Of a stretch of DNA of 64,000 nt, positions 59,446 to 64,000 are shown piece after piece. The first letter of the stretch is position 1. Every line of letters starts with the position of its first letter. The translations under genes and the position numbers were made by a program. Origin of the DNA: a bacterium M00.F.Ca.ET.205.01.1.1 (GTDB taxonomy: Bacteria; Pseudomonadota; Alphaproteobacteria; Rhizobiales; Rhizobiaceae). The stretch is from NCBI GenBank assembly GCA_004791255.1, contig SRUQ01000008.1:62001-126000 (forward strand), read 5' to 3'. The notes below the pieces were generated by a model. The model made no database searches. It was not told the DNA's origin and worked only from the letters and a program-made list of their open reading frames with translations.

Positions 59446-60402
59446 ATGAAAGCGCCACTCGATCTCGATCAGTTGCAGACCTTCATCTCGATCGCCGACA
59501 CCGGCAGTTTCACCCGGGCGGCCGAGGAAGTGCATCGCACGCAGTCCGCGGTGTCGATGCAGATGCGCCGGCTGGAGGAGCGGATCGGCAAGCCGCTGTT
59601 CGAAAAGGACGGGCGCAGCAACAGACTGACCGAGGAAGGCGACAAGCTGCTCTCCTACGCGCGGCGGCTGCTCTACCTGAACCGCGAGACGCTCGCCGCT
59701 TTCGACGATCGGCGGCTCGAAGGCACCATCCGCATAGGCACGCCGGACGATTATGCCGACCGTTTCCTGCCCGAGATCATGGCCCGCTTCACCCGCTCCA
59801 ACCCGCGCGTCGAATTGACCGTCATCTGCGAACCGACGCCGGGGCTGGTCGAGCACATCAAGCGCGGCAATCTCGATCTGGCTCTGGTGACGCACAACGA
59901 TGTCCGTGGCCAGTCGGAGGTGGTGCGGCGCGAACCGCTATTGTGGGTCACCTCGGCCAACCATGCCACGCATGAGCAGGAAACCTTGCCGATGGCCTTT
60001 GGCCGCCCGAACTGCATCTGGCGCCGCGCCGCCGTCGACGTGCTCGACCAGCAGAACCGCGACTATCGCATCCTGTTCACCAGTTTCTCGGCAACCGTCA
60101 TCACTGCCGCGGTGCTGTCCGGCCTGGCGATCTCGGTGCTGCCGGAATGCGCGCTACGGCCGGGCATGCGGGTGCTGGGCGAGGCCGACGGCTTCGGCGC
60201 CCTGCCCGACTGCCGCATCGGCATCATGCGCGGCCAGACCTCGCGGCCGGAGATTGTCGACGCGCTTGCCCGCCACATTTCGGAAAGCCTTGATAACATC
60301 TCGGTACCGCTTGGCGATGAGAGCGGAACCTTCGACTTCGCGGCGCTTGCCTACGCCAAGATCAGGCGCACCAAAGCGAACCAGATCCTGCCTGGCTGGT
60401 AG
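59446..60402 (+). CDS. LysR-type regulator resembling VtlR/LsrB
   Basis: The 318-residue protein starts MKAPLDLDQLQTFISIADTG, with the helix-turn-helix SFTRAAEEVHRTQSAVSMQM, then RRLEERIGKPLFEKDGRSN. The effector domain begins GTIRIGTPDDYADRFLPEI. This pattern is that of the VtlR/LsrB group of rhizobial and Brucella LysR proteins, which control small DUF1127 genes, AbcR small RNAs and symbiosis traits. A DUF1127 gene is encoded divergently, in support. The exact orthology needs a phylogeny. Confidence 0.85.
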   Translation: MKAPLDLDQLQTFISIADTGSFTRAAEEVHRTQSAVSMQMRRLEERIGKPLFEKDGRSNRLTEEGDKLLSYARRLLYLNRETLAAFDDRRLEGTIRIGTPDDYADRFLPEIMARFTRSNPRVELTVICEPTPGLVEHIKRGNLDLALVTHNDVRGQSEVVRREPLLWVTSANHATHEQETLPMAFGRPNCIWRRAAVDVLDQQNRDYRILFTSFSATVITAAVLSGLAISVLPECALRPGMRVLGEADGFGALPDCRIGIMRGQTSRPEIVDALARHISESLDNISVPLGDESGTFDFAALAYAKIRRTKANQILPGW

Positions 60403-60413
60403 GGAGACCTGCG

Positions 60414-62630
60414 TCAGGCGCTGGCAATGGCCTGGCCGTCCTCTTCGCCAGGCGGCGCCAGGCCCGGCAGGCCGAGCAACTGGATCGGGTCGAGCGGTTG
60501 CGACAACAGATAGCCCTGCAACTGGTGGCACCCCATACCGACGAGCAGTGCCTTCTGCTCCTCGGTTTCGACGCCTTCGGCGGTGACCTCGACTTCAAGC
60601 GCGATGGCAAGGTCGACGAGCGCCCTGACGATCGCTGTCGAATTGCCGTCCTTATCGAGAAGGCGCACGAATGAACGGTCGATCTTGAGCTTGTCGATGG
60701 CATGGCGCCGCAGATAACTCAGCGACGAATAGCCGGTGCCAAAGTCATCGAGCACGATGCTGATGCCGGACTGGCGCAAGGCCACCAGGGCGGCCGCGAT
60801 CGTATCATTGTTTTCCAGGAGCACGTTTTCCGTGATCTCGAGTTGCAAACGCACCGGCGCCAGGCCGGTCTCGGCAAGGATCGCCGCGACCATTCCGGCA
60901 AATCCGGCGTCGCGCAGCTGCAGCGGCGACACATTGACCGCCATCCACGGCAGTTCGGTGCGCACCGCAAACCGGCAGGCTTCCCGCAAAACCCATTTGC
61001 CGAGTTCGCCGATCATGCCGCGCTCCTCGGCAATGGCGATAAACTGCGCCGCCGGCAGGGCGCCATGCACTTCGTGGCTCCAACGGATCAGCGCTTCCGC
61101 GCCGAGGATCGTCCTGCCGTCAACGGCAAAGACCGGCTGATAGTTGAGTTTGATGCCCGTGCCACCGGTCAGCGCCTTGCGCAGTTCGCTCTCGACCTTG
61201 CGCTTGCGCAGCAAGAGATCATCCATGTCGCCGGCGAAGACCTCGTAGCGGCCGCGACCATTCCTTTTGGCCTCGTAAAGCGCGATGTCGGCCTTGCGCA
61301 GCAGGTCGTCGGCATCGGCCCCAGGGCCTGCCGACAGAGCGATGCCGATGCTGGCGCTGACGAAGACCTGGTCGTCTATCAGCTTGAACGGTTCCCGCAG
61401 TCGCTGCTGCAGCCTTTCCGAGACATCCTCGGCATCGCGCACACCGTGGACATCGATCAGAATGACGGCGAATTCGTCGCCGCCAAGCCGCGCCACGGTG
61501 TCGACGTCGCGAATGGTGCGTTGCAGCCTGGCGGCGGTCTGGCGCACCAGTTCGTCGCCGGCCGGATGTCCGAGCGTGTCGTTGACATGCTTGAAGCGAT
61601 CGATGTCGAGGTAGAGCAGCGCCACCTTGGCGGTGTCGTGACTGGCGATCAGCAGGGCGCGGCGCAGGCGGTCCTCGAACAGCGCCCGGTTGGGCAAGCC
61701 TGTCAGCGTATCGTGAAAGGCGAGATACTGGGCTTCGTTGCGGCTGGTCTGCAATGCCGAGGAGGCGCGGCGCAGTCGCCGCAGCAGGAAGGCCAGTACG
61801 CTCGCCGCCAAAAGCACGGCGATGATCAAGGCCGGGCCTGCCTTGCGCACCAGGGTCAGGCCGGGGCGTTCCTGGTCCCAGCCGATGTAGCCCAGGATGA
61901 CACCGCGCGAATCGACCAGCGGTATGGCGGCCGAGCCGGTCGGTTGCGACAAGGACAAGAGATGCGCGCCCTCCAGCAGATATTTGCCGGCGATCCTGGC
62001 GATGACGGCGTCGTTGATGAATTCCACGGAGATATGCAGGTATTCGGTGCCCGGGGCCTGGGTGACGCGGTCGGTACTCGGCACCAGCGGCGCGATGCTG
62101 ACGATGGCCGGCATGCCGCCGAGCGACACCAGATCCTCGGCAACCATCTTGGCCGCGCCTCCGGCCGCCCCCTCGGCCGGAGGTCCGGCGATCAGGCTGC
62201 GTAGTTTTTCGACGGTCGGCCGCAAGGCGGCTTCGTCCTCGGCGTAAAGGTTCGCCGCAACCAGCTTTCCCTCGCGCATGGCATGGATCGGACGGCCAGC
62301 CGCATCGAGCACGTAGACCCGGTTGTGGCCGTAGTAGGAGTACATCCAGACGCTGAGGTTCTCGGCCATCCACGTCTCGTTGCCGGCCTTGGCGTTGATG
62401 ACGGAATCGTCCCAGACCGAGATGCTTTCCTGTTCGCGCTCGACAGCGGCGATCTGGTCCTGCAAGCCATTGGCGAAGAAAATCTTTTGCCGCTCGAGCG
62501 AGGCATGGTCGGCCTGCATGGCGGCGTAGAAACCGAAGCCGACGACGATGACCAGGGCGAAAGCGGCGAGCGCCAGCACGGTCAGTGTGACCTGATTGGT
62601 CAATGGGCTGCGTTGTGCGCCTGAGTTCAT
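60414..62630 (-). CDS. membrane GGDEF/EAL cyclic-di-GMP protein with a periplasmic CHASE4-like sensor
   Basis: The 738-residue protein starts MNSGAQRSPLTNQVTLTVLA at 62630. One membrane helix (residues 15-38) and a second near 265-285 enclose a periplasmic CHASE4-like region (ISVWDDSVINAKAGNETW). The diguanylate cyclase domain has the intact ARLGGDEFAVIL. The EAL domain has GAEALIRW, ITENVLLEN, VLDDFGTGYSSLSYL and TAEGVETEEQ, so phosphodiesterase residues look intact. The net activity cannot be told from sequence. It is divergent from xseA. Confidence 0.9.
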   Translation of the reverse strand: MNSGAQRSPLTNQVTLTVLALAAFALVIVVGFGFYAAMQADHASLERQKIFFANGLQDQIAAVEREQESISVWDDSVINAKAGNETWMAENLSVWMYSYYGHNRVYVLDAAGRPIHAMREGKLVAANLYAEDEAALRPTVEKLRSLIAGPPAEGAAGGAAKMVAEDLVSLGGMPAIVSIAPLVPSTDRVTQAPGTEYLHISVEFINDAVIARIAGKYLLEGAHLLSLSQPTGSAAIPLVDSRGVILGYIGWDQERPGLTLVRKAGPALIIAVLLAASVLAFLLRRLRRASSALQTSRNEAQYLAFHDTLTGLPNRALFEDRLRRALLIASHDTAKVALLYLDIDRFKHVNDTLGHPAGDELVRQTAARLQRTIRDVDTVARLGGDEFAVILIDVHGVRDAEDVSERLQQRLREPFKLIDDQVFVSASIGIALSAGPGADADDLLRKADIALYEAKRNGRGRYEVFAGDMDDLLLRKRKVESELRKALTGGTGIKLNYQPVFAVDGRTILGAEALIRWSHEVHGALPAAQFIAIAEERGMIGELGKWVLREACRFAVRTELPWMAVNVSPLQLRDAGFAGMVAAILAETGLAPVRLQLEITENVLLENNDTIAAALVALRQSGISIVLDDFGTGYSSLSYLRRHAIDKLKIDRSFVRLLDKDGNSTAIVRALVDLAIALEVEVTAEGVETEEQKALLVGMGCHQLQGYLLSQPLDPIQLLGLPGLAPPGEEDGQAIASA

Positions 62631-62762
62631 ACGCCCTGGTGGCTCTCCCTGGGCAGGTCGGATCCCGTCCTGCTCTTGGCGCCGACTCAAACAAATCGGA
62701 CTTAAGATCGGGTTATGACGCACCGCCTTGACGCCGGCGGATAACACCCGCTCAATCGACCG

Positions 62763-64000
62763 ATGACCGAGGCAGCATCCGAATCACGAACCAACGCCAC
62801 CGAGTACACGGTGAGCGAGATTTCCGGCGCGCTGAAGCGCACCGTCGAGGATGTCTTCGGCAATGTGCGGGTGCGCGGCGAAATCTCGGGCTATCGCGGG
62901 CCGCATTCCTCCGGCCATGCCTATTTCGCGCTGAAGGACGACCGCGCGCGGCTCGACGCCGTGGTTTGGAAGGGCACGATGAGCCGGCTGAAATTCCGTC
63001 CCGAGGAAGGGATGGAGGTGATCGCCACCGGCAAGCTCACCACCTATCCCGGCAAGTCCAACTACCAGATCGTCATCGACAATCTGGAGCCTGCCGGCGC
63101 CGGTGCTCTGATGGCGCTGCTGGAGGAACGCAAGCGCCGGCTGCAGGCCGAAGGGCTTTTCGACGCCGAGCGCAAACGCCGGCTGCCGTTCATGCCGCGC
63201 GTCATCGGCGTCGTCACCTCACCGACAGGTGCTGTCATCCGCGACATCATCCACCGCATCAAGGACCGTTTTCCGCTGCATGTGGTGGTCTGGCCGGTGC
63301 GCGTGCAAGGCGAGACGGCGGGCGCGGAAGTGACCAATGCCGTTGCCGGCTTCAATGCGCTGGCATGGGACGGCCCCGTGCGGCGTCCCGACCTGTTGAT
63401 CGTGGCGCGCGGCGGCGGCAGCCTTGAGGACCTCTGGGGGTTCAACGACGAAGCCTTGGCCCGTGCGGTGGCGGCGTCCGCCATTCCGGTGATTTCGGCC
63501 GTCGGCCATGAGACCGACTGGACATTGATCGACCTGGTGGCTGATGTGCGAGCGCCGACGCCGACGGGAGCGGCCGAGATCGCCGTGCCGGTGAAGGCGG
63601 ACCTGGAGGCAACGCTTGCAAGCCTAGGCGCGCGGCTCAAGGCGGCGGTGCTGCGCAATTTCGAGCGCAAACGGCAAGCAGCCCGCGCCGCTGCCCGTGC
63701 ATTGCCCTCGCCCGATCAATTGCTGGCGCTGCCGCGCCGTCGGCTCGACGAGGCGACCAGCCGGCTCGGTCGGGGACTGTCGGTCAGTGTCGAGCGCAAG
63801 CGGGGGCGGCTCACGGCGCAGCGGCTGACGCCGGCCACACTGTCGCGGCGCATGAATGAGGCACGCACGCTGACCGGGCGCGACCTTGCCCGCGCGCAGG
63901 CGGCGTTTTTCGCCATCGTGCGCGAGCGCCGCGCGCGGTTTGCGCGCACCGCGACCAGGCTTTCGCCGGCGCCGATCGTGCGGCGCCAGAAACTGCAAGG
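62763..64000 (+). CDS. xseA: exodeoxyribonuclease VII large subunit, 3' end beyond the window
   Basis: The open frame starts MTEAASESRTNATEYTVSEI and runs without a stop to base 64000 (412 codons seen). The N-terminal OB fold is NVRVRGEISGYRGPHSSGHA, followed by AYFALKDDRARLDAVVWKG. The nuclease domain has PRVIGVVTSPTGAVIRDI, LLIVARGGGSLEDLWGFND and VISAVGHETDWTLID, with the family's conserved residues. A basic coiled-coil begins thereafter. It degrades single-stranded DNA with XseB. The gene is cut only by the window edge. Confidence 0.96.
   Translation, partial: MTEAASESRTNATEYTVSEISGALKRTVEDVFGNVRVRGEISGYRGPHSSGHAYFALKDDRARLDAVVWKGTMSRLKFRPEEGMEVIATGKLTTYPGKSNYQIVIDNLEPAGAGALMALLEERKRRLQAEGLFDAERKRRLPFMPRVIGVVTSPTGAVIRDIIHRIKDRFPLHVVVWPVRVQGETAGAEVTNAVAGFNALAWDGPVRRPDLLIVARGGGSLEDLWGFNDEALARAVAASAIPVISAVGHETDWTLIDLVADVRAPTPTGAAEIAVPVKADLEATLASLGARLKAAVLRNFERKRQAARAAARALPSPDQLLALPRRRLDEATSRLGRGLSVSVERKRGRLTAQRLTPATLSRRMNEARTLTGRDLARAQAAFFAIVRERRARFARTATRLSPAPIVRRQKLQ

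Noticed and set aside
60702..62204. 500-codon plus-strand frame over the GGDEF/EAL gene
   Set aside because: Antisense shadow; the minus-strand gene has all its catalytic motifs.
1..64000. CRISPR array or tRNA/rRNA genes
   Set aside because: No regularly spaced repeats of CRISPR type and no tRNA cloverleaf or rRNA-like sequence were noticed while reading. A covariance-model search would be decisive.

Overview
The window is high-GC alphaproteobacterial DNA, most consistent with Mesorhizobium or a close relative. The reasons are the gene content (short HisG plus HisZ, plant-type GshA, a LysR next to a DUF1127 gene, DUF3422, OxyR/KatG), rhizobial-type intergenic palindromes, and an integrative element of the Mesorhizobium ICE kind inserted at the 3' end of guaA. 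No rRNA, tRNA or CRISPR array was seen.

Left third (1-17.5 kb): one end of an integrative and conjugative element (ICE) or related island. From the guaA boundary inward come a tyrosine recombinase, an AlpA-type putative recombination directionality factor convergent with it (the 3' ends overlap), and a minus-strand module of DUF932, ParB-like, Toprim-primase and DUF2493/SLOG genes. Next come a stand-alone LigD-type DNA ligase and many small orphan genes, with decayed copies of a MucR/Ros regulator and of a secreted nuclease. The left edge has DUF736, a DUF2285 protein and a DUF6499 gene. The DUF6499 frame stops at a TGA but continues without a stop in the +1 frame to the window edge, as expected for an FseA-type excision activator made by programmed frameshifting. 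Repeated AAAGTACCGTCA elements between the integrase and guaA look like integrase arm sites.

Middle (17.5-42 kb): chromosomal backbone. It holds guaA, an MTA/SAH nucleosidase, a PaaI thioesterase, rsmB, aqpZ and katG divergent from oxyR. A putative nucleoside-related locus follows: 2OG-Fe(II) oxygenase, polar amino-acid-type ABC transporter with a frameshifted permease, divergent nucleoside hydrolase and TetR regulator, with a perfect palindrome in the divergent promoter. Then an accessory stretch (methyltransferase, PanE-like reductase, ChaA antiporter) ends at a fadD-type gene whose 3' end is duplicated on the far side of chaA. After that come hisG-hisZ-hisS (hisS carries a GC-poor central patch) and tag.

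Right third (42-64 kb): an L,D-transpeptidase, a FolD-like protein with altered active-site residues, and the glycolate oxidase genes glcD-(hypothetical)-glcE-glcF. DUF3422, an FCD-type GntR regulator and an lldD-type dehydrogenase follow. The glcD upstream region has a perfect 12+12 operator-like inverted repeat, and a related site precedes the GntR gene, which suggests shared control of 2-hydroxyacid oxidation. The window ends with a phosphatase, an amidotransferase, rsmE, gshA, a DUF937 repeat protein, the DUF1127/LysR pair, a CHASE4-like/GGDEF/EAL protein and the 5' part of xseA, cut by the window edge.
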